Part shown: positions 28,461 through 41,058 of the stretch, piece after piece
Numbering within the stretch: the stretch's first letter is position 1
Layout of the letters: each line of letters begins with the position of its first letter
Assembly: GCA_001936135.1 (NCBI GenBank)
Contig: CP012815.1
Span: forward strand, 62,001-126,000
Reading direction: 5' to 3'
Source of the DNA: Saccharomycopsis fibuligera x Saccharomycopsis cf. fibuligera
Taxonomy: Eukaryota > Ascomycota > Saccharomycetes > Ascoideales > Saccharomycopsidaceae
Length of the DNA stretch: 64,000 nucleotides
Notes under the pieces: model-generated
Database searches by the model: none
What the model was told of the DNA's origin: nothing
Seen by the model: only the letters and a program-made list of their open reading frames with translations
Translations under genes and position numbers: made by a program

Positions 28461-31400
28461 TCAGCTGTTATGAGCATTCTCCAACTCCCTGATTGTATCA
28501 TTGAATTTCTTATTCAAAGCAATTGGTGGTGCATATTCCTTCTCCTGATCTTTGAACTCCTGGCTAAATATCAATCTAATCATATTTTTATTTTCTTGCA
28601 AATTGAATAGTGATCTATTTTGTTGATTTTGTTCAATTATTTTGCTCGTGCCCTTTTTAAATAAATCAAAATATGATAATGAATGTGTAAAATCAACTTC
28701 TTCAGGTAAATGCATCACCGTTCTAAGTGATTGTTGAATAGTAATCACGTTTAAGTATATTTTCTTCACTCCGTTACCATTAAGCACTGGAATTAATTCG
28801 GAACCAACTATGAAGAGCTTATCTATTAAGTTTGGAATACCATAAAGAATTTTTCTGCTTAGCTTTGGATCCAAGTTGCTGAATAGTTTAGAATTGAACA
28901 ATTGCACCAAGTTAGTCAATTCTTTCACTTCAGGACAAAGGGCATTGATATCAGAGTTAGGATTCCATGAATTGTTAGTTATGGTGGCTGAGATATAATA
29001 AATTAATCTTAATCTAATATCATATCGTATTGCTAATAACGTATTGCTTAGCAATTTCTCAAAACTCTTCACAATTCCATCAAATTGCCCAGCTAATGGT
29101 GAATTTTGGTCAAATGTAAGCCATACTTTCTTCAAATTGGAAAATTTCGTTTGATTAGATTCAATCAATTCCCAGTTAGATCTCAAATAATTCACACTTG
29201 TAGTATCCAAATAATTTGTATCTTCCATACCCAGAGACAACCGTTTCATCTCCGGTAGCCATTTCAATATCCAGTCAACTGTTCCTAAAAGCTGAGTAAG
29301 CTGATCAAAATTTTTTGGATGAAGAATTTGCATTTTGTCAATTGACTTTAATATCTTAGAACCAGATCCCAACAACATTTCTGTCTCAGTAGCGAGCATG
29401 CTACGATCAACGATTTTCTTAGTATCCAAAATTTGTAACGAAACATGGGATAATTCTGGTGACTTTAACCATTTGTTTAACTGTTTAGAATTGTTATTGG
29501 AATTGATTAACTGTTGCTGGTCAACGCTTGGGAGTAATTCGGTGTACAAGTCTTCATACTTGTTCAAAAACTTGTGCAATAGTTGAATAACCAATGATGA
29601 ATATTCTTCACGGTATTTAAGACTAGTATTAAAAACTTGACACACTTTAGTGCATAGTTTATAAAAATCTATTCCTGATTTGAACACTTTAATATCATTG
29701 CTTGTACTTGATTCTGGATTATTTGCTACCGCATAGAAATCATTATCAATTTTGAAATTGGAAATTGCTTGTATGACAAACGAATTATTATTGACGGTAT
29801 TTTCATAAATGTAATCCAAAGTTTCATCTAACTGTGGCAAAAAAGTTTTGCTCATAAAATCATTGAAGAAGTCAAGTGGTTCATTGGAGCTTTGAGTAAG
29901 TTCGGTGATTTTCTTAGGAAAAACTGTTTTGGATCCTTGAACAAATACTAATAACGATTCAAGAATAACTCTCATGTTGAAAACATTAGCAGGAACCAAA
30001 GTTTCCTGTTGTGTAAATTCTTCGTTTTCAAGGTATGGTGATGAACTATCGTTAATCAAAGCATTGGATAAATTTTCATTGAGTTTGAAACCTGGAAAAA
30101 CCTCCTTGAGAAAATTTTTTAATTCTTGAGAATGCAAGTTATTCAACGATTCAGTTTCCCCGTGTTGGAATTCATCCTCATCAAATTGGAAAATTGTTGC
30201 TGATCTAAGGTTAACGCTTTTCTTTTTGCTGACGTCAAACAACGCATTGGTGTTCCAGTTTTCCGATATCAATGCCAATGGAGTATTAGAATTCTTGGAT
30301 CCATTTTTAGCAGACTGATGTAACTTAGAATCACTAAAAACCACATCATCATTAGCAATGTATGAGTACATTAATGATCTAACCTCACTAGAAATATTTT
30401 TCCATATTTCAATAAAATTGTATGAATTCAAATTAGAAACAAATTGCTCTTCTGGTAAATCTGATAATTTTCTTGATATTTCAAATACCACACGATGCGA
30501 TTGAAGCACAAGTAAAAATTTGGTAAATATTTGCCAAAAGAAATCTTGCAACACAATATTATTCAAGTCTCCTATACTTAGGCCAAAATCAACATCAAGA
30601 TCATTCTCTCTGTCTAAACTTTGATGATGATGTGAATCGTTGTTCTTACTAGTAGATTTTTGCGTACCGTCACTATTTAATGATGAATGGTTAGCCCCTA
30701 ATTTCCGGTTTTTGAAATTTTTATTATTGTTATTGCTATTGCTAAGATTAGGATGCTTAAGCTTGATTTCTTCTGCTGTTTCATTAACAATTTTGTGCAA
30801 TTCGGTCGGATGTCTTTGAGCCAACATTTCCAATGCTTTGGGTAGTTTATTCAACTTGGCTAAAGTGTCTAAAAGGGCATGCAAGTAACTATATGGATCA
30901 TTTTCAAAATCAGTTTGAGAATAATTGACCATGATACCATTTCTTCGATCCACATCATCCAAAAAATTATTTAATTTGGTTTGTATTAGCGAGGATTTTT
31001 CAAGAACGTCAATATTGACAATATTATTGATGTACAATTCCAAGTTGGAAAACTCTTCACTGAGATGCGATGCATGAGTAGAGTCCTTATTCAGCACTAA
31101 TGAAAGTAATGATGAAGATTTGGATTTTAGATAAATGGTGGAGTTCAATTCTTCCAACATTGTATCAAACAAATTCTGTTTTGCCGTAGCTAGGAAAGTT
31201 CTCACATTGTTTAGTGCTGGTATTCTCCATAATTTATACTTTTCCGCTAATGATTCTGAACTTGAAAGCACTTCTTCAATCTTGCTGAAATTTTTATCAG
31301 CAAATAAATTGTCAATATTGTTGGGAACTTTTTTGATCTCTTCAATAACATCAAGAATTTCAACCATATCGCCATATTGTTTTGAGCTTTGATTCAATTC

Positions 31401-31832
31401 CGTCAATAGTTGATTTTTAGATGAGATATCCGAGCTAATTTGTTTCAATGTAGACTTGACATGTTTCACCGTTTGTTGAGATTCGTTGATAGAATGACAA
31501 ATTGTGTCATATGAGCCAACACTATTATTAAACGCTTGATAGTGTTCATTGACAGCAACTTGTAACGATTGCGAAATCTTATCAGTAAGTTTCAAAAAAT
31601 CGGGAAGCTTATAAGCCATCCCCACGGAGGTGTTATCAAGCAAAGGTAAAGCAATCTCCAATGGGTTTGGGTTTTCTTGAGTAGATATTTTCCAATTTCG
31701 TTTTACTTGACTGATGAGCGAGTCTAGCTGATCGATTGATGAGTCCATCTTAGATTTCTCCAAATCAGAGAACTGGATCACCGAAAGCGTACGCCCCGCT
31801 TTGTTACCTCTGCTTCGTGGAATCCCTAACAT
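28461..31832 (-). CDS. SEC8: Exocyst subunit Sec8
   Basis: This 1123-residue protein matches Sec8, a core subunit of the exocyst that tethers secretory vesicles at sites of polarised growth. The N-terminal Sec8 exocyst domain is seen at about residues 30-170 (IDQLDSLISQVKRNW, then ALPLLDNTSVGMAYKLPDF and coiled-coil sequence YDTICHSINESQQTVKHVKS). The rest is long alpha-helical sequence typical of CATCHR-family rods, with an Asn/Ser/His-rich loop at about 365-415. Length is close to yeast Sec8 (1065). The family C-terminal region is present, ending near PPIALNKKFNDTIRELENA. Confidence 0.92.
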   Translation of the reverse strand: MLGIPRSRGNKAGRTLSVIQFSDLEKSKMDSSIDQLDSLISQVKRNWKISTQENPNPLEIALPLLDNTSVGMAYKLPDFLKLTDKISQSLQVAVNEHYQAFNNSVGSYDTICHSINESQQTVKHVKSTLKQISSDISSKNQLLTELNQSSKQYGDMVEILDVIEEIKKVPNNIDNLFADKNFSKIEEVLSSSESLAEKYKLWRIPALNNVRTFLATAKQNLFDTMLEELNSTIYLKSKSSSLLSLVLNKDSTHASHLSEEFSNLELYINNIVNIDVLEKSSLIQTKLNNFLDDVDRRNGIMVNYSQTDFENDPYSYLHALLDTLAKLNKLPKALEMLAQRHPTELHKIVNETAEEIKLKHPNLSNSNNNNKNFKNRKLGANHSSLNSDGTQKSTSKNNDSHHHQSLDRENDLDVDFGLSIGDLNNIVLQDFFWQIFTKFLLVLQSHRVVFEISRKLSDLPEEQFVSNLNSYNFIEIWKNISSEVRSLMYSYIANDDVVFSDSKLHQSAKNGSKNSNTPLALISENWNTNALFDVSKKKSVNLRSATIFQFDEDEFQHGETESLNNLHSQELKNFLKEVFPGFKLNENLSNALINDSSSPYLENEEFTQQETLVPANVFNMRVILESLLVFVQGSKTVFPKKITELTQSSNEPLDFFNDFMSKTFLPQLDETLDYIYENTVNNNSFVIQAISNFKIDNDFYAVANNPESSTSNDIKVFKSGIDFYKLCTKVCQVFNTSLKYREEYSSLVIQLLHKFLNKYEDLYTELLPSVDQQQLINSNNNSKQLNKWLKSPELSHVSLQILDTKKIVDRSMLATETEMLLGSGSKILKSIDKMQILHPKNFDQLTQLLGTVDWILKWLPEMKRLSLGMEDTNYLDTTSVNYLRSNWELIESNQTKFSNLKKVWLTFDQNSPLAGQFDGIVKSFEKLLSNTLLAIRYDIRLRLIYYISATITNNSWNPNSDINALCPEVKELTNLVQLFNSKLFSNLDPKLSRKILYGIPNLIDKLFIVGSELIPVLNGNGVKKIYLNVITIQQSLRTVMHLPEEVDFTHSLSYFDLFKKGTSKIIEQNQQNRSLFNLQENKNMIRLIFSQEFKDQEKEYAPPIALNKKFNDTIRELENAHNS

Positions 31833-32345
31833 GTTGTGGTTTGCTATTTGAACCTTTGATAATGGGGCACTGAGGACAATGAAATCTGATGATCTGGTCT
31901 GGTGCTTGTTGGTGATAGCTGGTTGGTTCCAATAAACACCCGTTTTGCGCTTAGCTGTTTTCCTTTAAGTCTTCGTGTGTTAGACATAACACTGGTCATG
32001 TGACACATGAACCTATATAATGGATCAAATGCAGGCAACATAGTCAGAAATTCCAACATGAGCTCAGTAATAACTGTAAAAAAACTTTGGTCAATACAAG
32101 ACTAAAATTTAGCTTATTGACTTCCTTGGTGAATATTTACCTTTGGTATTAATTTTTTTGAATCAAAATAGAGAACTGACTTTTACAGTGCTGTTAAAAA
32201 ACTACATAGCGTCCTTTTTTGTATCGACGCCGTCAGATTATATATCACAGCATGATACACAATACTATTAAATAAAAAAATCCTTAAATGTCCATTAAAT
32301 ATAACTATTGGTAAGCGTATAAAGATAATAACGCCCGCTTAAATT
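31833..32345. other. Intergenic region between SEC8 and MCD1
   Basis: These 513 bp contain the SEC8 promoter (minus strand). An E-box-like GTCATGTGAC lies at about 31994-32003, followed by ACATG. No gene is seen. Confidence 0.4.
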
Positions 32346-33693
32346 TCAAAATCTCTCAAATAAACTATCTTTGCATCCCACACTGATATTCCCAAACAAC
32401 TTATCCTGTTTCAAAGTAATCGCATCACCAGTAGCTAGCACAAGCAACTCAAAAAAGCATCTAACAGCTTCTTTTTTAGGCTGGCGACTTAATGGCATCT
32501 GATCCAAATCTTCACCATGCGTATCCCGATAAATGACCGTTTCTAAATCTATCGAAGCATCTTTTTTACCAATAAATTCGTCTCTCAATACGGAAGCAAT
32601 CTTCAATGTTGATTTGGATATTGATGAAGCAGCGCCCCCAGCAGCAGCAGCAGCAGCGGCGCCGCCAAGTTCTTCAGTTTGTGATTCTGCTTGAGAAAAT
32701 GATTCAAAATCTGTTCTGCTAGTTCTGCTTGCTATGTCATCATTGTCTTTATCTTCGACATCCTCGCCTTCCAATTGACTACCTACTTCATCTCTAATGG
32801 AACCAGTCATTGAAGATACTAATTCAGTAGCGGTCATTTTTTGTAAAAATGATTCGGAGCTTTGATCCTTGTTTGTGATGGTGTCTTTAGTTTCCGAAGT
32901 GCCGCCTTCAAGGGTTTCATATTCTGGTTCAGGAGCAAATTGTTCATCAAAGCCTAGATCAAAATTAAAATCATTGTCCGTTGGCTCAATAAAATGATGA
33001 TCATGAGGTAGAATTTCTGCCGATTGTTCTTCGCCACCCTGCGTGGCTGCTCCTTTATCTCCTTCCTGAGCTTCACCTTCGCGTAATCTTCTTCTTTTTG
33101 CTTCTCTTTGAGCAGCTGCATCCACTCCCTTGGTGTCCCATAACTGCTTAAACGAATCTGAATTTATAAACAAATACCCAGGATTAGAATATTTTTTCAA
33201 GTAAAACAACTCTCTTGAATTGGTCAATTTTTCCCGCAATTCTTGTTTTTTCAAATCGATGGCACGAATACTGGATATTTCTTCACTGGTTTGTACTTGT
33301 TGTAACCTATAAAATTCCGTTCCGGACATTTCAATCTCATCATCAAAATGTAGCCTCTTTCTATCTTTTCTACCACCTGTCCTTGTGCGAGCAGTTGCTT
33401 CTTCACGTGTTGCTCTTGCCTTTTCAGCTTCCCGCTGCTGTTGGTCTCGTATTTCGCCTTCTTGTTCAGGCACCGCTTCAAGTGGGCCTTGACTGAAAAT
33501 ATTACCTTCCAATGCACCTCGCGTTTGCTCTTCACCTTCAACACCTCCCGCAGCGCCAGCAGTCTCGCCTTCTTTAAACAATGTATCCACACCAAACGTC
33601 AAATCGTGTTCCGTTACTGATGGCCGTCTTTCTCTACCTTGTTCCACTGTCTGATCACCAAAATCCAATTGTAATGAAACATCACCAGGTCCT

Positions 33694-33724
<31 letters not shown>

Positions 33725-34667
33725 CGGCTAAATCACCACCTTGAGCTGGTGGGGATAACGGGGCTTGCTGAAAATCATCGTTACCAAAGTCCAACATCAA
33801 ATCATCATGTTCTTGAGTAGGGTCATTACCACCACCAATAATATCCAAATCGTCATGATCTGGGCCTTGACCTCTTCTGCCTCTTCTACTGGCGACACCG
33901 ATAACATCACCACCAGTGACAAAATCTTCATCTTCTTCGGTAGCACCAACAATACCTGGGGCTTCAGTTCTGGAAATGTTTCTTCCTAGTTCGATCGACT
34001 GATCATAATCAAAACTTAGTTGAAAATCAGTATGGCCAGCAACCGCCCCAGCCCCTATATCTGCCCTTCTTTCATAATTTCTCTCATCAGAACCAATTGA
34101 AGCAGGAGGTGATGGTGGAGCAGCTCCAGCCCTATCACCATCATCAAAATCAAATACCAAAGGCTCTTGTTGTAAAAGTTGAGGAATAACATTAGCTTCA
34201 GTGATGGTATCCGGCAAAGTTAATTTATTCACATTAGCAATAGTTTTGTTTGCCGGAAGGATCACTGTTTGCAAGTTGGATGACCTAAAAATTGTTTTCA
34301 ATTTAACCAAAACATTAGAGACATCATCAAGTAGATATTTCTCTTTGCGGGAATATATCTTCACCACACCATATAATAATTGACCGGATAATCTTAACGC
34401 AATAGGCTGAGATGCTACTAATCTGCGAGTTTGTTGAGTAAGGGATAAACTTTCAGTTTCTGAGCCGGAAGTAGTAGAGGATATTTCTCCTGCTTCTCTG
34501 CTTTTTTTTCTTCGCTCTGGATCTTCACTTTCAATGATGGCTTTTGTAGTTTTGCTAATGTTGGTATGAAGTAATTGACTCTTTGATAGTTTTTTCTCCA
34601 AGTTTGCCGCGAGCCAAACAGTGGCTAATGGGCCTTCTTTTGATAATAAATTAGAATCATAAAACAT
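32346..34667 (-). CDS. MCD1: Cohesin kleisin subunit Mcd1/Scc1 (Rad21)
   Basis: This 773-residue kleisin closes the cohesin ring by bridging Smc1 and Smc3. The N-terminal Rad21/Rec8 domain is clear: SKEGPLATVWLAANLEKKLS, then PIALRLSGQLLYGVVKIYSR and KEKYLLDDVSNVLVKLK. About 40 residues are inserted between these blocks. Two separase-type ExGR motifs are visible, SIELGR ending at R229 and TVEQGR ending at R345, in positions comparable to the two cleavage sites of yeast Scc1. The C-terminal winged-helix region (AVRCFFELLVLATGDAITLK) binds Smc1. The middle is Q/E-rich with a Q run near 316-323. Mitotic-type N-terminal blocks and the ExGR pair favour Mcd1 over meiotic Rec8. Four MCB elements upstream suggest G1/S transcription. 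Confidence 0.93.
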
Positions 34668-34694
34668 GATTAGTAGCCGTTATTTCTAATTTGT

Positions 34695-34700
34695 ACGCGT
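34695..34700. promoter_or_regulatory. MCB element proximal to MCD1
   Basis: ACGCGT, the MluI cell-cycle box bound by MBF (Mbp1-Swi6), lies 28 bp upstream of the MCD1 ATG, within alternating GTGC sequence. It may be in the leader rather than the core promoter. Confidence 0.5.
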
Positions 34701-35164
34701 GCGTGCGTGTGTGGCCACAGCAAAAATTACTTTTGTATTCTGTGATGTTAACGAACGATATTATAAATGTGACTTGATTTCGTGATCTTGACGGACAGTT
34801 GTATGTAAATACTGAATTGCAGCGACTTATATGGTATGATATGATACGATCAATATTATACAAATATTAAATGATTTTCCAGCTAGCAGATCACAGTATG
34901 GAAAAAGTTGAAGCTTTCTGGCAATCAAGCAATATTCAAGACTTGGAGCAAGCAGGCCAATATAATTATTATATTGTAAAGAAAGGTCTTAATTTGACTA
35001 AAAAATAACAGCCCTTTGAAAAATCAAAATTCCGATAAAAGAAAAGCAAATAAAATTGTGATAGGGTTTATGTCTAGCTAGTAACAATGATGCGTAAATT
35101 GGAACAGGCTACCTGCCTAGTAGAATAAAGTAAGTACTGCAATGATTGTTGAATTTGATGCCTG

Positions 35165-35170
35165 ACGCGT
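35165..35170. promoter_or_regulatory. MCB element about 500 bp upstream of MCD1
   Basis: A second ACGCGT is present as TGACGCGTCC, matching the extended MCB consensus (WCGCGW core). It lies at a normal promoter distance for MCD1. Confidence 0.6.
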
Positions 35171-35269
35171 CCTTCAGAAAAAAATTAGTCCTAAAAATTG
35201 CATGTTTCTGTCTCACTCGTCTACGAAAAACAAAAATAGCAAAAAAGGTAAATAAAAAAAAAATAAGTT

Positions 35270-35285
35270 ACGCGTGCGCACGCGT
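35270..35285. promoter_or_regulatory. Tandem pair of MCB elements
   Basis: ACGCGT occurs at 35270-35275 and at 35280-35285, exactly 10 bp apart (one helical turn), so both would face the same side of the helix. They lie about 600 bp upstream of MCD1. This is a typical MBF-responsive arrangement. Confidence 0.65.
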
Positions 35286-35867
35286 ATGGGTTTCCCGGCT
35301 TTCTGCTATAAGAATACGGGTTGCCCATAGTAGTTTGTACAGTATGTCATAAATACACAAACTTGAGTAAACAAAATAGGTAAAATGAAAAACAAGAAGC
35401 AAACTATTGAAAAAAGAAAAAAAGAAAAGAAAAATAATAAGTAAAATTTAGTAATTTTATAAATTAGAAATTTTTGATAGACAACTATTATTACAATATT
35501 ATGAACTAGGATAGATAAAAAAAAACACAAAACATAATAAATGATACAAATATAAACAAAACAAAATGATTAGGTGATAAACTTCTGGGATCTTAGAGCA
35601 GCAAAAAATAAGACAAAAAGAAAAATAAAGATGTAAAAAAGGAAAAAAATGTATAGTTTAGAACACAGTTAGAAAGAAAAAACAGTCAAACGGGAAAAAA
35701 ATAAGCAGAAGAAAAAATAAGCGCAAAAAAAGCTAGAAAATAATTAGAAATCTCGTTTGGCATTAGTTTAATAGCGCAATCTTAAAATAAAATAAAAAAC
35801 TCTATTCGTAGTGTGAGCTTATGAATCCGAAAATTAGTAATTTGCATATAATAAAAAATTCCTCCTT

Positions 35868-38800
35868 CTAATCATTATGCAAACTTGGGAATGCACTATC
35901 ACCAACATCATCAAAATCACCACCTAATCCATCAACGTTATCTAACGCAATACTCAAATTATCTTCATCTGGTAATGAGCCAGCAGCGCCAGCAGAAGGT
36001 ACGTCTGAGATTTCTGGGATTTCTGATGAAACAGAATTAAGATCAACACTAGATTGCAGCGGTGCTTGTGGTGCATTGGCTAATTCAGTAGCGGTGGTAC
36101 CATTAGTTATAGAATTACCGTTAGCTGTTGACGGAGGAACTTCGTTTGATGCTTCCTTTAGTGTACTGTCAGTAGAAGCCGTAAAAGCAGAAAGCTCCTT
36201 CTTTGTGCCATTACCAGATCCGTTAGCTTGTTGTTGCTTCTGCTTCGCCTGTTCCTGTTGCTCTTTTTGCTTTGCTTGCATTGCCTTAGTTTCTTCTTCT
36301 TCCCTCTTTCTTTTAACATTCTTGAACTCAGAATCAGCAATCTCTTCCAACTTCACTGCATCATTATAAACAATTGATCCTTCTTGATTATAAGTCTTTG
36401 CATTCTTAAACATCAATTTCAAATCGTTCATAAATTGTTCCACTTTATAATATGCAAAAGCCGTAATTTTCTTTTTAATTTCCTTTAACGAAATAGGAAT
36501 TTGAATGATTGCATAATAATCAGGATAAAGTTTCTTCGATGGTTTTTCCTTGAATAATTCGGACAAGTATCTTTCTTGATTATCAAATTCCGGCAAGATT
36601 TCCTTGTAATCAAGCAATTTGGCATAAATGCTCTTCATATCAGCTTGCAATTTAGCACGTTGTTCAGGAGTTAAATCGATAACTTCTTCAGGTGGTAAAT
36701 CACCAATTCCTCCAGCACCAGCACGACCAGCACCAGTACCATTCTTACCACCACGAGCTCTACCTCTACCTCTGCCTCTACCCTTTGCTCTTACATTACC
36801 TTTGGCAGTACCTCCTGCTCCTAATGATGGTGATGAAGTTTTGCTTTTAGCTCTACTACTGCCACCGCCAGGACTTGGTGATTTGGTCTTCTTGCTAGCT
36901 TCCAATTCATCACTGATGAATTCATCAACATAACTAGCTTTTCGTTTTCTACCAATCGTAGAAGTACCCCCGCCACCAAGATACTCATCATCACCATTAT
37001 CATCATCACCAACATCATTAGCATATTCTTCATCATCGTCCATGCCTGACATGTCATACTTGACTCTCTTTCTACCTCTTCGCTTCTTTGGTAATCTTAC
37101 CCCGTCTGCTTCATCTTCGTCATCTCCTAATCCTGGTCCTAATCCTGCATCATTACGTCCATCATCTTCCACTAAACCATTTGCCTTGGACCATTCAAAT
37201 TCTGACATGTTTTCATCCTTGTACGAAACCTTCTTTTTGGCTCTAACTCCATCAACTACAACATCTTGCTTGAGATCAGGTTCCTTTTTGTAATATTCTG
37301 GCAATTCACTATGATCATATAATCTTGGCACTGAAGTTCCCTGTCGCTTATTATATTCGGCCCAATCTCTTTCCATTTGAGCATCGATTTCCTTGAATTG
37401 AATTTTTTCATCATCATTACGAGCCAAAATTTCATTCAATTCATCAGGACTCAATTCTTCTTCTTCTTCATTTGCCCCTTTTTTCAAATCATCAGCTTCC
37501 ATCAATTTACGTAAAAACGCTTCTTGTTCTTCCGCAGTGGACTTGTTATCAAATTTACCTGCTTGAATAACTTTTCCATCAATATCAAGCTTTTCATGAG
37601 CTCTTTCAAGAACTGCTTCTTCCACAGAATCCTGAGTAATCAATCTTAAAATTCTCACTTCATTCTTCTGGCCAATTCTATGAGCGCGATCTTGAGCTTG
37701 TAAATCTTGATGCGGATTCCAATCAGTATCAAAAATAATCACTGTGTCAGCAGATTGCAAATTAAGACCCAACCCTCCGGCTCTGGTAGATAGCAAAAAG
37801 GCAAAATATTCAGAATCTGGGGCATTAAACACTTTAAGCAATCGAGTACGATCATCTGATTTAGTACTACCATCTAATCTAAGATATTTCAATCCTCTTA
37901 AGTTTAAGAAATCTTCCATAATGGTCATAATCGAGGTCATTTGGAAAAAAAGTAATACTCTATGGCCACTAGCTTTAAATTTTGGTAAGATTCTATCCAA
38001 AATTTCAAATTTTCCCGAGGTTCTCCAAATCATGTTATCGGTTTCATGAGTTGGATTAATAGTATCTTCAATTTCATCATAAACAAATGGATGATTGACA
38101 ATTTTTTTTAATTGCATGATTGGATTATTGTTACCCTTGACAGTATACAATTTCTTGGATTCTTGATCTAAGGCAAATAATGTACGGTAATCCAACATGT
38201 ATCTATACAATCTTTGTTGTAATGCTGACATTTTACATTTAATAACCTTTTCAATCTTGTTTGGCAAATCTTTTTCCACATCTTTTTTCAATCTTCTCAA
38301 CAAAAATGGTCTCAAAACTTTATGCAATCTTCTGATGACCAACAAAGTTTCTTCTTCCGATAGGTCCATCTTGTCCTGGTTACCAGTATTAGCAAATGGA
38401 GTATTAAACCATTCATCAAACGATTTCACAGAGTTGAAAATCTTTGGTAACACAAAATTCAACAATGCCCATAATTCAGGCAAATTATTTTGAAGTGGAG
38501 TACCGGTTAAAATTAATCTATAATCAGTATGGTAATAAGTCGACAATGTGAATGATAATTTAGATTTGGTATTTTTCATTCTGTGACCTTCATCAATAAT
38601 CATATGCACCCACTTTACTTTAGCCAATAATGGACGATCTTTCAAAATGTAATCAAACGTGGTTAACAATACTTGGAAATTACCAGTTCTAATATCTTGA
38701 TGCATTGCCCTTCTTTGGGTTGGTGACCCCTTGAAGGTAATTTTTTTTAAACTTGGGGCCCATTTTTCGAATTCCAAATTCCAATTAGTCAATGTCGATA

Positions 38801-40827
38801 ATGGAACAATCACCAAATATGGACCAGGAACTTTTTTTACTTCCACCAAATAAGTAATCAAAGAAATGGTTTGAATAGTTTTACCAAGACCCATTTCATC
38901 TGCCAAAATACCATTCAAATGATTGTTAAATAATGAAACCATCCATTGTAAACCTTTCAATTGATACTCTTTTAAAGTACCACCAACTAAGATACTTGGT
39001 TGTTTAGTAACGGTTTCCTTGTATCTATGTGCCACATTATAATAATCCAAATCAGCACTATCAGTATCCTCACCAAACTGTTTTTTGAATTCATCTTGAG
39101 ATTCAATAGCATGACCTGCTTGAAGACTTAATTCTCTAGTTTCTTGTTGCTGTTCTTTAACGGATTCGGCCAATGAATTCAAGAAATTGTTGGTTTGTTT
39201 CAAAAGATGTGTAATTCTTGTATCCTTAGTTTGATCCAATAATTTAATATAGGCTTCCTCATCATTTGCTTTCAAAGCTTGCAAACGTTGTTTAGCATTT
39301 CTTTCAATTCTCTTTTGTTCTTCTTTCTCAACATTTGTATGATATGTGTTGACATTTCTCCCAAATTTTTTGAATTTTTCAAACACTGACGTACGTTGGG
39401 TGTATACTTGATGAGTTTTAGCCAATTTATTAGAAACTTTGTTGATTTTCTTCTTCTTTTTACTAATTTTCAAATTCATTTGTTGCTGATTATAAAGGTT
39501 ATTAGTAAGCAATGCATCTTGTAAATTGACTTTCCTTATCTTAGCCAAAAAATTTGGATGAGTATTTGATAATAACGTATTCTGAAACCAAGTAAATGAA
39601 AGATACTTGCCACGCAAGTTTTTTTGTAATCCCAAAAGTTGTAGCGCATTCAAATCATTTTCTATTTCAATCTGTTCATCTTCAGTGAGTTGCTTATCAT
39701 ACTGCTGCAAATAATCTTGCAAATATTGCAATGCATCATCGATTTTTAAAGCAATGGTGCTGTCTCGTATTTGATGAGCTCCATATGTATCGATACCTGT
39801 TGGATATACTCCCGGAGTGATTATTCTAGTTTTTGAAGATGACAAAACATTGTAAGGTACTTTCTCATTAGTGGCAGGTACGCTAAACGTATCCACCAAC
39901 ACATTCGGGTCCTTGATATTGACAATTCTGGAATTTGGATACAATTCTTGTGCTTCAGTGTCAATAATTGGTGGTTGAGCCACCGTTAGCGTTAATGGTC
40001 TCAGTGGCACTTTATTATGAACATCAGATGCGATGTTAGTGTTTGCGGCCATGTGCTGATTTTGAACCACTGGTGATGCCACTACTGATGGTGGTCCACC
40101 AGGTTGATGAAGGTTAACATGAGGCTGGAATGGAGTATTTCCAATCACTGGGGAATTCATCGCTGGGTTTACTATTGGAGTTCCAACTTGAGGGACAACC
40201 CCGGATGGCGGTTGTGGAGGAAGCAGAGGACGTGCCAGCGGTATCTGTTGTGGCTGTGATTGAGCTTGTGGCGGCTGTGGTTGGGGTTGTGATTGAGATT
40301 GAGGAATTTGTTGCTGAAGACGCGGTGGTGGTATTTGAGACTGAGCAGACAGGGGAGTAGGAGGTTGAAGAGGACTCTTCTGTGGTAGAGCACCAATTTT
40401 TTGAGCTAACAACGCAGGATTATTTTGCTGTGCTGCGTTAAAGTTATTATTATTGTTGTTGTTGCCATTAGTTGTGAAAGACTTGTAGTGATTGGCCAAA
40501 TGCATGTAAATTTCAGCAGGCAATGGCTGTGATTTGAACAAGAATTTGAAAGCGGCTATTTGAACTTTAGAGAGCTGAGTGTCTTCTGTTGTGAGTAAAG
40601 GATTGAAATTATTGAATTGTGGGTGGCCTTGGGGATGCTGCTGCTGTTGTTGTTGCTGCTGCTGAATATTTTGGTTCATTGAGAAATGCGCCAGATTTGG
40701 AGTGCCTGGGTTTGTATTTCCATTAGAAAACGGCACATTACTGTTACTATTATTATTATTATTATTATTAGTAGTAGTAGTAGTAGTAGTAGTACTATTA
40801 TTATTATTAGTATTATTATTGTTGTTG

Positions 40828-40859
<32 letters not shown>

Positions 40860-41022
40860 GGTGGTGGTGTTGTTGTTGTTATTGTTATTATTCATTAGTG
40901 GGTTACCAAATGAATTTATAGTGGGCGTTCCAACGTTACTACTTGACGCGTTACCAGGTTGTGGAGTTTGTATTGGCTGTTGGTGTTGTTGTTGTTGTTG
41001 ATTCTGCTGCTGCTGCTGCTGC

Positions 41023-41058
<36 letters not shown>

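Larger units (their letters stand above)
34668..35867. other. Intergenic region upstream of MCD1
   Basis: This 1.2 kb lies between the MCD1 start and the SNF2 stop. It contains four ACGCGT sites (listed separately). The part from 35380 to 35800 is very A-rich, probably the SNF2 3' flank. No gene is recognised. Confidence 0.5.
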
